From contig OX235265.1 in NCBI GenBank assembly GCA_944472135.2, positions 45,729,459-45,793,458 on the forward strand: 64,000 nt of DNA, written 5' to 3'. The translations under genes and the position numbers were made by a program. This stretch comes from Trichobilharzia regenti (taxonomy: Eukaryota > Platyhelminthes > Trematoda > Strigeidida > Schistosomatidae). A model generated the notes under the pieces. The model searched no databases. It was not told where the DNA came from and was given only the letters and a program-made list of their open reading frames with translations. Positions 45,185-54,938 of the stretch are shown here, one piece after another (positions within the stretch are counted from its first letter, which is position 1; each line of letters starts with the position of its first letter).

Positions 45185-45220
45185 ACGATCTGTTGCCAGC
45201 CCTTGTCTTCTGTTGTTACA

Positions 45221-45238
45221 TTTGGTGTCGCTGCCTCC
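45221..45238 (+). promoter_or_regulatory. Presumed primer-binding region
   Basis: TTTGGTGTCGCTGCC directly follows the LTR and is conserved in the deleted copy (minus strand, about 4773-4787). The priming tRNA is not identified. Confidence 0.5.
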
Positions 45239-45244
45239 AAAAAG

Positions 45245-46006
45245 ATGAAGATCCCGTGGCCAGCTGCGTTTGAAGAAGGAGACATACGGAGCTTCTTACG
45301 TGACTTCGAGGCCGTTGCTGAGCTGGTGGGTGTCAAGGAGCAGGCGGCGAAGGCAGTTGTCCTGGGGACGCTGTTGAGAGGCCGAGCGAAGGCTGCATAT
45401 GACAGCGTAGACAGGTCAAATGGCACAGCGTCTTGGAAGAAATTGGTTGAACGACTAGTGTCCGAGTTTGACAGCGAAACAGACAGACAGCTAGCAATGC
45501 AGCAGTTCCGGTCAATGAAGCTTGGACCTGATGGAGACCCGCTAGTGTTGGCGGTGAAACTGACTAATCTACTTCGACGCGCGCTTCCCACTTTAGATGA
45601 AGAATCAGAAGCGCAGTTACTGTCTTCCCAATTCATCGAGAGTGTCCCAGACCACATTTCTCAGCGATTACAACTGGTTAACGCAACGCAGCCGATGGAT
45701 ATTAGTGAGCTGGCGAAGGTGACCAGACAGCTGCTGAGCACAACGGTAGCCGCTATAGACCAACCAAAACCAAACGAATATGAGCAAAAAATTGAAGCAT
45801 TGCAGCGGGAAGTGGCGGCGTTAAAGTTGGCTGATAGAAAAGACCGGTGTTTTGAATGCGGTAAGCCGGGACACTGGAGAAGATACTGCCCAGAAAGGCG
45901 AAAAAGAAAAAATTTCAGACGGTATAATGCTTGTTCTTTCTTTCGTATGAACCTAGATTTAGTGGGGGCTATTGAGAAAGGGCTCTGTATTCGAAGTTGC
46001 GAGTGA
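45245..46006 (+). CDS. gag: Gypsy Gag polyprotein
   Basis: 253 codons from the first ATG after the LTR; the frame also extends upstream into the LTR without an ATG. The N-terminal half is a capsid-like, helix-rich region (SFLRDFEAVAELVG, LLRGRAKAAYDSV, LVSEFDSETDRQLAMQQF). A predicted coiled stretch (EYEQKIEALQREVAALKLAD) precedes one CCHC zinc knuckle, CFECGKPGHWRRYC (from residue ~202), and a basic RKRKNFRR run. Gag packages the element RNA into cytoplasmic particles. It ends in a TGA that overlaps the pol frame, so pol must be reached by a -1 shift or by reinitiation. Confidence 0.93.
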   Translation: MKIPWPAAFEEGDIRSFLRDFEAVAELVGVKEQAAKAVVLGTLLRGRAKAAYDSVDRSNGTASWKKLVERLVSEFDSETDRQLAMQQFRSMKLGPDGDPLVLAVKLTNLLRRALPTLDEESEAQLLSSQFIESVPDHISQRLQLVNATQPMDISELAKVTRQLLSTTVAAIDQPKPNEYEQKIEALQREVAALKLADRKDRCFECGKPGHWRRYCPERRKRKNFRRYNACSFFRMNLDLVGAIEKGLCIRSCE

Positions 46007-49000
46007 ATGATCGAGAAGTAGTATGTTTGATAGATACAGGGGCGGCCGTGTCGTTAATAGATAAGAATTTATGTAAGAGTGTTAGCCCGTGTTCATTGAC
46101 AGTACAAACAGTAGGCGGGTATGTGTTGCGTATCACGGGTAGATCGAACTGTACGGTCGTTGTTGGTGGCTGCGAGGTGACGTTTCCTTTCATTGTTGTA
46201 CCCGAACTACAGCGAACGATATTAGGAGCGGATTTTCTGCGTGAGATTGGTGCAATAATCGACACGCAAGCGAACGTGGTGATCACGAAATACGGGCATA
46301 TCAACATGTATGAGACCAGCGAGATAGCAGCGATTAAGCTGTCGACGGTACACAATGTGACAGAGTTAATTAATAAATACGATCATCTGTTCACTGGAGA
46401 TGGCGACCCATACGGTTATTGCGATAAGGTGAATCATGAAATTCCGTTAAGTGATCCGAAAGTAAGGTCATTTTTAACGCGAAGAGTTCCATGTCATCTG
46501 GAAGGCGAAGTGGAGCGACAAGTGCAAGAGATGTTAAAAGATGACATTATTGAGGAAGCTGATAGCCCGTACAACTCTCCAGTGCTGTTAGTAAAAAAAG
46601 CGAATGGGAAGTATAGATTCTGTGTTGATTTTCGACAGTTAAACAGTATGACAGAGTTAAGACCGTGTGCCATGCCAACAGTGGTAGAAACTTTAGATCG
46701 CCTACAAGGTGCGAATGTGTTTTCGGTTCTCGATCTTCGCTCAGGATACTGGCAGATACCGATAAAACAAGGTGATAGAGATAAGACGGCTTTCATCGTG
46801 GGTCAGACACAATATCGATTTAAACGCATGCCGTTTGGACTAGCAGGTGCACCGTTTACGTTCAGACGACTGATGAAGCTATTACTTAGGAACTTGAAAA
46901 ACGTGGAGGTTTATGGTGATGATCTCGTCATATACAGTCAAAACGAAAACGATCACGTCAACCATGTAGAAGCCGTGCTGCGACGCATCGAAGAGTTTGG
47001 ACTACGCGTCAACAAAACCAAGTCTCAGATAGCCAAAAAGAATGTTACTCTGTTGGGACATAAAGTGGGAAATGGTGAGATTAAACCACTGCCGGAGAAA
47101 ATTTTGACGATTAAAACGATTCCAGCCCCGAATTCAAAGAGAAAACTGAGACAATTCTTGGGTAGAGCAGCGTTTTATAGTCGCTTCGTGAAGAACTTCA
47201 ATGAGATAGCAGCCCCTCTATACAGGCTACTAGGTGAGCCAAAGTTTGTTTGGTCGGAAGAATCGCAGAGGACATTCGACAGAATTAAACAGCTGCTCGA
47301 CCACCAACAAATGACGCTAAAACTACCTGTGCCAGGAAGACAGTTCACAGTGTGCACAGATGCCAGTGACTACGCTATAGGTGCGGTCCTAAGACAGGAC
47401 GAGGGAATCGTTGAGTATGCCAGTAGGGTTTTGACCCTCACAGAGAGAAAGTATTCAACGATAGAGAAAGAATGTTTAGCAATGGTATGGGCAGTCGACA
47501 AATGGAGACCTTATTTACTCGGCCGGCGGTTCCACATCGAAACTGATCATAAGCCGCTACAATTTTTGAAGACAGCGAGAGACCCACGGGGGAAGTTGTC
47601 ACGGTGGATGTTGCGTCTTCAGGAGTACGATTTTACGATCTCACACGTTCCTGGAAGTGAAAATGTCTTGGCAGATTTGTTATCGAGACCAGAAGATGAG
47701 TCTGAGTTGCCCGAGGTCGCTTACGGAGTGCATGCAGTAGAACAAGACCCACTAAGACTTGCACGTAGGCAGAGGTTGGACGATACGCTGAATACAGTAA
47801 TACAGGTGATCACCAACGGAATAGAAGTGGATCAAACTACGGCGAGTAAGGAGCTAACCACACTACTCAGACAGAGGGATCGACTCAGAGTGAATGCCTA
47901 CGGGACTCTGACCTGGCGAGAGAACGACGGAAGCTGGCTGGCTGTCATACCTCAATCGTCGCGCCACGACATGATAGAAGAATGTCACCAGCTAGCGCAT
48001 ACAGGCGTGGCCAGAACGACCGACCTCCTAAGACAAAGTATGTACTGGCCAGGTATGAGAGAAGACGTAGCAAGATACGTACTTGGATGTCCACGGTGCC
48101 AGCTGATGAAAGGTGACCGGTATATACGACCACCACTTCAGTCGATTCCAGTTACCGCGATAGGTGACTTGTGGTCCGTAGATGTCATGGGTCCATTTCC
48201 TCAGACATCCAATGGTAATCAGTACCTCTTGGTGATGACGGAACACGCGACACGATGGGTAGACGCCGTAGCAATCCCAGACCAACGTGCAAGAACCGTG
48301 ACAGATGCAGTAGTTAGACACATTGTTGCAGACCACGGCGTACCGAAGACAATACTGACAGACCAAGGTCCCTGTTTCGAGAGTGAAGAGTTTACTTCCC
48401 GTTTGCAACAGCTGGGCATCAAGAGGATCAGAACGACCCCATACCATCCACAAACGAATGGCCTAACGGAGAGAAACAACCGTACACTGAAGGAGTGGCT
48501 GGCCTCGAAGGGCGGGAACTGGGAAACGGAGCTTCCACTGATTTTACTAACACATCGGGCTACCACTCAGGAAACAACGAAGAAGTCACCCTTCCAACTG
48601 ATGTATGGTAGAAAACCACGATTACCGGTACACAATGAGACCTGGCCCATGCACCAAAAGTGGAGTACGACGAAATTAAAAGCAGAGAGGAAAGAGGCAG
48701 TCAAGAATGTAATACGGAAGCAGCGCAGTGATGTCACGAAGTCTCAGATGAAAGAAAGGACGCAGTGCATTACCTTTGCAGTCGGGGACCAAGTGAAGTG
48801 TAGAGACAGGAGATATACAGTTGGAGGCGGGCTAGGTTCACGGAAACTCCTTCCAAAGTGGGAAGGACCATACACAATCACAAAAAGACGGGGTCAAGTA
48901 TATACCATCCGAAGAGGTGATAAACAGAAACGAGTTAACGCCAGTCAGCTCCAAAGATGGGTACAGTGGGACAAGCCGGTCAGTAACAATCCTCAACTAG

Positions 49001-49083
49001 AGGATGTAGCACCCAGAAGGTCGGAACGTCTGCGCACGAAGCTATTTGACGGGGGGACGAGTGTGGTGAGAGCAGGCTGCTAG
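45997..49083 (+). CDS. pol: Gypsy Pol polyprotein (protease, RT, RNase H, integrase)
   Basis: Open in the -1 frame relative to gag from 45976; no ATG is near the start, so frameshifting is likely. Order: aspartic protease (DTGAAVSLID, residue ~13; ILGADF ~72); RT (YRFCVDFRQLN, FSVLDLRSGYWQIPI, FGLAGAPFTF, YGDD at ~306); RNase H (CTDASDYAIGAVL, E-C-L-A-M-V-W, TDHKPLQFL); integrase with an HHCC finger (H-x3-H, C-P-R-C) and DD35E (VDVMGP, TDQGPCF, TERNN; exactly 35 residues between D and E); and a GPY motif (KWEGPYTI). The end reads into the 3' LTR. YGDD is unusual; most Gypsy elements have YIDD/YLDD or similar. No stops or shifts. Confidence 0.95.
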   Translation: MRVNDREVVCLIDTGAAVSLIDKNLCKSVSPCSLTVQTVGGYVLRITGRSNCTVVVGGCEVTFPFIVVPELQRTILGADFLREIGAIIDTQANVVITKYGHINMYETSEIAAIKLSTVHNVTELINKYDHLFTGDGDPYGYCDKVNHEIPLSDPKVRSFLTRRVPCHLEGEVERQVQEMLKDDIIEEADSPYNSPVLLVKKANGKYRFCVDFRQLNSMTELRPCAMPTVVETLDRLQGANVFSVLDLRSGYWQIPIKQGDRDKTAFIVGQTQYRFKRMPFGLAGAPFTFRRLMKLLLRNLKNVEVYGDDLVIYSQNENDHVNHVEAVLRRIEEFGLRVNKTKSQIAKKNVTLLGHKVGNGEIKPLPEKILTIKTIPAPNSKRKLRQFLGRAAFYSRFVKNFNEIAAPLYRLLGEPKFVWSEESQRTFDRIKQLLDHQQMTLKLPVPGRQFTVCTDASDYAIGAVLRQDEGIVEYASRVLTLTERKYSTIEKECLAMVWAVDKWRPYLLGRRFHIETDHKPLQFLKTARDPRGKLSRWMLRLQEYDFTISHVPGSENVLADLLSRPEDESELPEVAYGVHAVEQDPLRLARRQRLDDTLNTVIQVITNGIEVDQTTASKELTTLLRQRDRLRVNAYGTLTWRENDGSWLAVIPQSSRHDMIEECHQLAHTGVARTTDLLRQSMYWPGMREDVARYVLGCPRCQLMKGDRYIRPPLQSIPVTAIGDLWSVDVMGPFPQTSNGNQYLLVMTEHATRWVDAVAIPDQRARTVTDAVVRHIVADHGVPKTILTDQGPCFESEEFTSRLQQLGIKRIRTTPYHPQTNGLTERNNRTLKEWLASKGGNWETELPLILLTHRATTQETTKKSPFQLMYGRKPRLPVHNETWPMHQKWSTTKLKAERKEAVKNVIRKQRSDVTKSQMKERTQCITFAVGDQVKCRDRRYTVGGGLGSRKLLPKWEGPYTITKRRGQVYTIRRGDKQKRVNASQLQRWVQWDKPVSNNPQLEDVAPRRSERLRTKLFDGGTSVVRAGC
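49049..49061 (+). promoter_or_regulatory. Polypurine tract
   Basis: ACGGGGGGACGAG immediately before the 3' LTR; the same G-run precedes the 3' LTR in the deleted element. It would prime plus-strand synthesis. Confidence 0.7.
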
Positions 49084-49413
49084 CCGATTGGTTGGCACTA
49101 ATCTACGTTAATGTCTAGGTCACTAATATGGGCCGTGAGAAAATATGAACAAGGCTGTTTCAACAACCAATCACAGCAAACTTAAATGTGGACAAATATG
49201 ATTCGCAGATAGATGGCTCTACTTTCCGAGAAATATCGAAAACAACCAATCATAAGACTGTGTTTGTCTGCTTAACTTCCGAGAAACAACCAATCAGAAG
49301 ACTGCCTTTTTCTGCTTGCATAAGCCTTATTAATGCACATAAAATATATATAAATACGTGTTGATTTTCGTAATAAAACGATCTGTTGCCAGCCCTTGTC
49401 TTCTGTTGTTACA
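49062..49413 (+). repeat. 3' LTR
   Basis: 352 bp; it differs from the 5' LTR by one substitution near ATCRAAAAC, a one-base deletion in GACTGATG and an adjacent indel/substitution in GAACAGCC. It ends ...GTTGTTACA followed by CTGG. Confidence 0.95.
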
Positions 49414-50490
49414 CTGGAACATAGGCATATTGATCAGCGTCTAACAACCGTTAAATTTCTTGACCTAAAGGCGGAATTCGATTCTGTCGACCGAGAAGTA
49501 CTCTGTCGATGTCTGACTGTGAAAGGAATGCCGAGAAAATACATTGCACGGATCAAGGCACTCTACTCGAACCCATGTAACCAGGTGAGAGCTTGAGGTG
49601 GTGATAACTAGTGGTGTCCCTCAGGGATGCCCACCATCCCCATTTCTATTCAATTTCATCATAGATATACTAATGGACTTAACTCTAACTCACTTCAAAG
49701 ACTCCGGGATTGACTTGTTACCAGGGAATAATCTCGTTGACTTAGAAAATCCAGACACGGTCTTCTGAACACCTTCAGTAGCAACCTTCGAATGCTTGGC
49801 ATGCAATCCCCGTGTTCTTGTCAAATGTAAGATGATGAGGCTACAGGAGAGGACTACATTGACTCCTAGATTAGATATAGGGAGTGAAGTGGTAGAGCAC
49901 GTTGACCACTTCACTTATTTGAGAATTTGCATCAACCAACGCCAACAGGATGCCCGCTGATGAAATCTCAGCACGGATACAGAAAGCTAGTTTCTCATGT
50001 GACAGTTTACGCCGTCTCTGGTGTAGACGTGATATCCGGCTGACATTCGACTAAAGGGCGTGTGTACCGCTAAGCAGTTCACTCAGTCCTCCTCTATGGT
50101 TGTGAGACCTGGCCATTGAGAGTGGAAGACATGAAAAGGCCGGCTTCATCAGTCAATAAAATCCACAACAGTTAATTTAAGCCAGTCACGTAGGATGGTG
50201 TAGACTTCCTGGTTGGACTCCTCGGGACAGTAGAAATCAATTGCTGAAGACAATCGGTGATGTGGCTCAAAATCGTTCTCAATGGCTGGCGCAGATGCAT
50301 CCACTCCTTGTGATTTACAATATCCAATAAAACTATATTGTTCTTCGATATTATTATTCTCTTTGTCTCATATCTCTGTTTACTGTCTCTATTTTGTATT
50401 TCTTTCTACTTTGTTCGTTTGGTTTGTGTGTTGAGTGAGGTGTGGCGACTCGAACTGCTGCACATCAGTGTGAAGTTCTATGTTGAAACC

Positions 50491-50899
50491 AAACAGACAA
50501 AGTTACTGGATAACTTCATCAGTGTTGTGTTTCAAAAGCGAATCATCAGCATAAATTTGATGTAGACGTTCAAATCGTATTTTTCTTTTTACTTAAATTA
50601 AACTACGACTTTATGGCGATGGCGCATGGAATGAATCACACAGACATTGGAGTCAGTTGTGATAATCAACTACGCCTCGTGGTTTATCCAACAGTGCGTC
50701 AGACAATTGTTTCTACAATTCATATTTCATTTTCGTCTTCAGCAACAACATCCACAAGCACATACATTGAACAAGAGGCAGTAAACCCACGAGATTTTAC
50801 GCTTTATACCCTGCCAACATAGAATCGAAGTCTGAAATCAGCTTTTTTGAATAAAAAGTATAAACGCAGTGAAATAAAGTGACTGACAAGCAAGAGAAA
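50491..50899. other. No feature seen
   Basis: The frame 50613-50822 is open but has no recognised motif. It may be diverged PLE N-terminal flank. Confidence 0.4.
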
Positions 50900-51615
50900 T
50901 AATTCCTGGAATGGATTATCATGCCAGTGAATTCACAAACGAAAATGAAATATTCATTCAAAGTTATTTACAGAAAACAAGGCAATCTTGCTAAAAGTGT
51001 ACGGATCAAACTTCTCCACATCGCAGAAGCAATGGCAATTCATCTGCTAAATCTTGAACTCTGCATACAAAAGAAATTCGTTCATTCATTAAATCTACAA
51101 TGGACGTAATCTTTCTGAATTTCAGTCTTACTAATTGTATTATTTTGTCTTTTTCATTTTATTTTATCGTTTTATTATTTCACACCTTCATTTATATTAT
51201 TCTCTACCCCACCCTTTTGTAATTTCTACCCTCATTAACAATGTTGCTAACTTGACCCACGTCCAATTTCTAGTCAACTATGTTACATCATCCGATTAAC
51301 TTACTTACTTTCAACTGTATTATTCTCTAACCCCACCCTTACTTAATTTTAACCACCACTCATTAACACTGTTGCCAACCTGACCTACTCTGAATTCTAC
51401 TCAACTGCATTACGTCATCTAATTCACTTAATCAATTCTATTTTCTATCTTAACGTTTGTCTTCAAGCTAAATAATACTTACATTACATAATTATCTAAA
51501 CTTTATAAATCTAATGTACACACACACAAACAAATTTGTATATATATGCGATTGTACAGCTCAGTGAATGAATTCGCCGAAAAGCGTCTCTTCGCTGAAC
51601 GCCTTCTTTTCTTTT
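50900..51615 (+). mobile_element. PLE 3' end (C-terminus, UTR and terminal block)
   Basis: 50921-51106 encodes F-K-V-I-Y-R-K-Q-G-N-L, IAEAMAIHLLNLELCIQKK and S-L-N-L-Q-W-T, the PLE C-terminus. A pyrimidine-rich UTR follows, with an internal ~120-bp near-duplication (51185-51300 against 51310-51425). It ends at ATATGCGATTGTACAGCTCA ... CGCCGAAAAGCGTC (51546-51590), as in the copy at 18472-19445. Confidence 0.75.
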
Positions 51616-52314
51616 ATATGACTAAATATCCATTTGTCTGTTTGAGGTAAATACCTCTAAGCAGTTCACTGTGATGGTAGTCAAACGATGAGTGAACACG
51701 ACACCGATGAGACTGTCTAATTTTCTATAAATACGAAGAAATCAAAGGCTGGATTGTTGTTAAATAACACTATAAAGACTTTAAATATTCGGTGTTGCAC
51801 GCAAACCGTTATTGATTCCTTCCATTTTTGAAAAAGGCGTTGCTGGATATATTAAAACAAGCGTTATCATTGAACAAAAAATGTAAAAAAAAGAGCTCAA
51901 AATGTTTGAGTAAACAGAAAAAGACATTAATGAGTTATATTCGGCACAGTTGCATACATGCGAAGCTGAAATATGGTAAATATAGAAAGATTAACTCATT
52001 TCTTCTAAAAAATGATTTTTATCAAACAATGTCCTATTTAGCTAGATATATCACGAAACAACAACAAGGTCTGAAGGCTGATACTCGGAAACTCTTAGTC
52101 TAATGCTCATGACTTAAAATATTGGCACTAACCTAGTGATAACCAGATGTGAAGATAAAATTGTTCAACTTTATCGTACATACCCTGTCAACTGATCGCT
52201 TCTTTTCTAATTTGCTTTCAACATGATCATTAACACAGGTAACTTAATGTCGATATGTGTTTTCTTTATTGTCACGGATTTGGAGTAACCAGTAAACCCT
52301 TGACCAACACAAAT
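51616..52314. other. Unidentified; lysine-rich open frame
   Basis: The frame 51816-52103 is open for ~95 codons and lysine-rich (L-N-K-K-C-K-K-K-S-S-K). It starts at no ATG and has no known motif. A coding exon is possible but unsupported. Confidence 0.3.
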
Positions 52315-52590
52315 ATAAGTATTCAAGTATTGGTTTGAAGGGATTTGGTTGACTGGTTACAGGGTTTCATCATGAGCTAGTTGGTTAGAGAACCATTGGA
52401 AAACCTCGGAGTACTGGACAAATGCTTCGTCCTAGTTTAGGACTCTTCATCAGTACGCACCCACCTCTAGGCTTCGAACCAAGGACCTTCTGGTTGCAAG
52501 GCGAGCTCGTAGACCATTAAGCCACTGGGACACGATCCAATGGTCAGCCCATGAATTCTAGCTTCTGCCAATTCACGATATAGCGCAACC
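52315..52590 (-). mobile_element. Hammerhead/tRNA-like repeat, left half of an inverted dimer
   Basis: On the minus strand: ACCGCTGGCC..., tRNA-like head (A box GTGGCTTAATGGTC, B box GGTTCGAAGCC), GGTGCGTACTG and the ribozyme region with ATGAAGA in the core place and GAAGC for GAAAC, then the tail. Head to head with the plus copy at 52591. Confidence 0.82.
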
Positions 52591-52862
52591 GCTGGCCAGT
52601 AAGGTGCAGCAGGTCGGGTGTGAGGACAAGTACTCGCCGAAGACATTGGCTAGAGGTGGATTAGCAGAAGTTAAAATTCATGGGCCATTGGATCGGGTCT
52701 CAGTGCTTAATGGTCTACCAGCTCGCCTGAAGGTCCCGGTTTTGAACCCCAGTGAGTGCGTACTGATGAAGAGTCTCAAACCAGGACGAGACAGCTGTCC
52801 AGTACTCCAAGGTTTTCCACTGGTTCTCTAACCAATGTCAGCTCATGATGAAATCCTGTAAC
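52591..52862 (+). mobile_element. Hammerhead/tRNA-like repeat, right half of the inverted dimer
   Basis: Same order in plus: GGTGCAGCAGGTCGGGTGTG, AAGTACTCGCCGAAGACATT, tRNA-like head with B box GGTTTTGAACCCC, GTACTGATGAAGAGTCTC, AGGACGAGACAGCTGTCCAG, tail. Core C3 is A and GAA is GAG, so the ribozyme is damaged. Confidence 0.82.
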
Positions 52863-53905
52863 AAATATAAGTGCCTGAGTAAGCACACACTACTACTCGC
52901 CTATTAATACATACATTCTGATTTACGTGTGCGAGACATGACTTCTGAAGTTAGAAGACATGAGAAGAATTAGTTTTGCAGGCTTGATAGAGATGTTTAT
53001 TGCTGTTTCAAGTCGGCAATAATACTGATTGTTTGAAAATGACAGAATATGTGAAGTTTTATCTGTATAAAGTACCGATTACCAAGGCTCATTTAACTAT
53101 GTAAAAATTTGTAGATAGTTTTCAAGGTGCAAAGGTAGTAGAGCTGGCTAGCTATTCACCAACATGCTTCCATCAACAAGCAAAAGTCCCTTGTTCATCA
53201 CCTTATTTTCTGTTAAGTTTATTATATCCTCCACTGTACGGTTTGTTTACCTTGTCCTAACTTTGTAACCACTGTTAATGACATCAGACATAAGTTGAGA
53301 ATACATCTGTGCCATTGTGAATGATTGTAAACATGTTATAGAGTCTTCCACTGTGGATACTGAGCATTGCTAACATCTCAGTTAGATAATCGATATCTTT
53401 CTACACAACTTAGATAAACAATTATTGACTTCATGAACTGATGTCGTATTTTGGTATCACTACTACCTAGTCCTACTTCAACTAGCACTAACCATTCAGG
53501 AAGGAGGTGGCTAAGCATGCAAATCAACTGTTATAACAACAACGATTAACTGGGCTTCGTGATCTTGTCAATAGACTTACTGTTCTGATCTAAAACTAAT
53601 GCTTGTCATATTTGTCTACCTAAAAGTGGAACCCATACTCAAATACATGTACTTTTATTTTTCTTAACAACAGTTATCATATTCTGTAACCACAAAGTAG
53701 GACAGGGTGATCCGAAGCATGAAACTACAACCTTGGTTTAGATGCATGATAACTAACGATACATAAAAGATAACTACAGTTGGAAACATCAAGCAACCCT
53801 TCACATCCACTCAAAAATCAATCAATTACGAACTATTTAACTTCCAAGTGCATGAAGTGGTCAACGCTCAACACAGCACATTATATTTTATAAAACTTTA
53901 AAAAG
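52863..53905. other. No feature seen
   Basis: About 1 kb of AT-rich DNA; nothing recognised. Confidence 0.5.
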
Positions 53906-53913
53906 ATCAGTTA

Positions 53914-54152
53914 TGCAACGGTGACACAGCGGTAGAACGCTCGCCAACCACGCGTCATGCGGTCCGGGGCTCGATCACCTGCCACGGACGCACTCCTTTA
54001 CCTTGCTAGGTCAGCAGTAAGCCTGGTAAAGAGGGTAGGTTGGGCATGAGGCTAGCAACCAGGTCACGTAAAAATAAACACCACTGCTACCAAAACCTCG
54101 AGCCTCCAGTTTGAAGCCCTATGTTCCACTGGGAACGTAAAGAAATAAAAAA
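53914..54152 (+). mobile_element. tRNA-headed SINE with RTE tail (copy 3)
   Basis: Head with GGTGACACAGCGGTAGAACG and B box GGGGCTCGATCACC, LINE-leader-like middle (CCTGGTAAAGAGGGTAGGTT, GGCTAGCAACC), and RTE tail GAAGCCCTATGTTCCACTGG. A possible 8-bp duplication, ATCAGTTA, lies at 53906-53913 and 54155-54162. Confidence 0.87.
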
Positions 54153-54251
54153 GCATCAGTTACCAATGCATCATAGTTTACTATTTACTTATCTAAGCGT
54201 ATGTCGTTTCTTGGGGATAGTTCTGAAAAAGGTATTTGTAAAATATGACGA

Positions 54252-54503
54252 TTGTTTAGTGTCTTCTACATGAAGAAGTTAAGACATTCTGGAATAACCC
54301 AACCCTTACTCCTACGATTCGTTAACTCGTACATCCTGCCTATTATTCTCTATTGTTCCACCTTAGTTTTTCCAGGGCTACTGAAGAAAGACTATATCTT
54401 ATTATGTAGGATGCTAAAGGTTGTCAGGAGTGTAAGGAACGTGCCACTTAACCAGCTTGTTAATATTCTGGTCGACAGGCACTTGGACTCATGTGAAAAA
54501 TAG
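54252..54503 (+). pseudogene. CR1 RT C-terminal fragment
   Basis: Encodes FYMKKLRHSGITQPLLLRFV, ILPIILYCSTLVFPGLLKKD and LVNILVDRHLDSCEK, then a TAG. Similarity to the 258-codon frame at 17362-18138 continues past the stop (HSQLSPCISSGRQ, RKLYARTSKYKES), so this is a broken copy. Confidence 0.85.
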
Positions 54504-54938
54504 GCTAAATCCATTCTATCTAACTCACACCACCCTATTCATTCACAACTCTCCCCTTGTATCTCGTCAGGCAGGCAGACCAGAAGGCTATATAGAAAAC
54601 TATATGCTCGCACTAGCAAGTACAAAGAAAGCATTAGGCGTGATACCTATAACTTATTAAATAGTCAGTAGAACCACAGGATCTCATCTTTCCAACTCAT
54701 ATCATTTATAAGTACAACGTTTTCTTTCTTTACCTTTTCTCTCTCTCTTTTTCTGTTATGTGCTGCTTTGTTTCTCTCTTCCTTACAAACTCTATTTAAA
54801 ACATTTTTCTTCGTCCTTTTCCACTCTGTATATCTCGACCATTTTGTTACCGCTTACGCCAGTAAATATGCTACCATCTACTTTTCTAATAACTTCAAGC
54901 ACTCTGTTCACTTTTGGCTTTGCCACCGACATGCTAAT

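Larger units (their letters stand above)
44869..45220 (+). repeat. 5' LTR
   Basis: 352 bp. Contains four CCAAT-type motifs (ATTGG at 44891-44895; CCAATCA near 44971, 45050 and 45099), a TATAAATA box at 45156-45163 and AATAAA at 45179-45184. The short spacing of the last two suggests that the R region lies near 45185-45220. Confidence 0.95.
44869..49413 (+). mobile_element. Complete Gypsy-type LTR retrotransposon
   Basis: Size 4545 bp, with two 352-bp LTRs (TG...CA ends), a 4-bp target duplication CTGG (44865-44868 and 49414-49417), gag and pol both open, and a polypurine tract before the 3' LTR. I see about four differences between the LTRs, close to 99% identity. All essential parts are present and uninterrupted, so it may be autonomous. 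It is smaller than I would expect for Boudicca; family assignment is open. Confidence 0.96.
44741..50490 (+). mobile_element. RTE-type LINE (family 2), split by a Gypsy insertion
   Basis: Exonic pieces 44741-44868 and 49418-50490. The first gives AREEQTQENKVGFRPGRGCI and D-H-I-F-I-F-R-R-I-L. The second resumes EHRHIDQRLTTVKFLDLKAE, F-D-S-V-D-R-E-V-L, VVTSGVPQGCPPSP and F-N-F-I-I-D-I-L-M. Near 49740 only a decayed catalytic region is left, then the C-terminal region to VWRLELLHISVKFYVET. It is a mutated copy (AEFD for AAFD, several stops). The Gypsy element lies exactly between the L and E codons of RRILEHRH. Confidence 0.9.

Noticed and set aside
47945..48566. Minus-strand open frames inside the Gypsy pol
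   Set aside because: Shadows of the pol reading frame on the opposite strand.
50338..50565. Open frame with a hydrophobic segment resembling a membrane protein
   Set aside because: It is the 3' region of RTE family 2 and occurs identically in inverse at 44207-44437.
51828..52103. Lysine-rich frame as a host gene
   Set aside because: No ATG at the start, no recognisable domain and a poor acceptor; left as unidentified.
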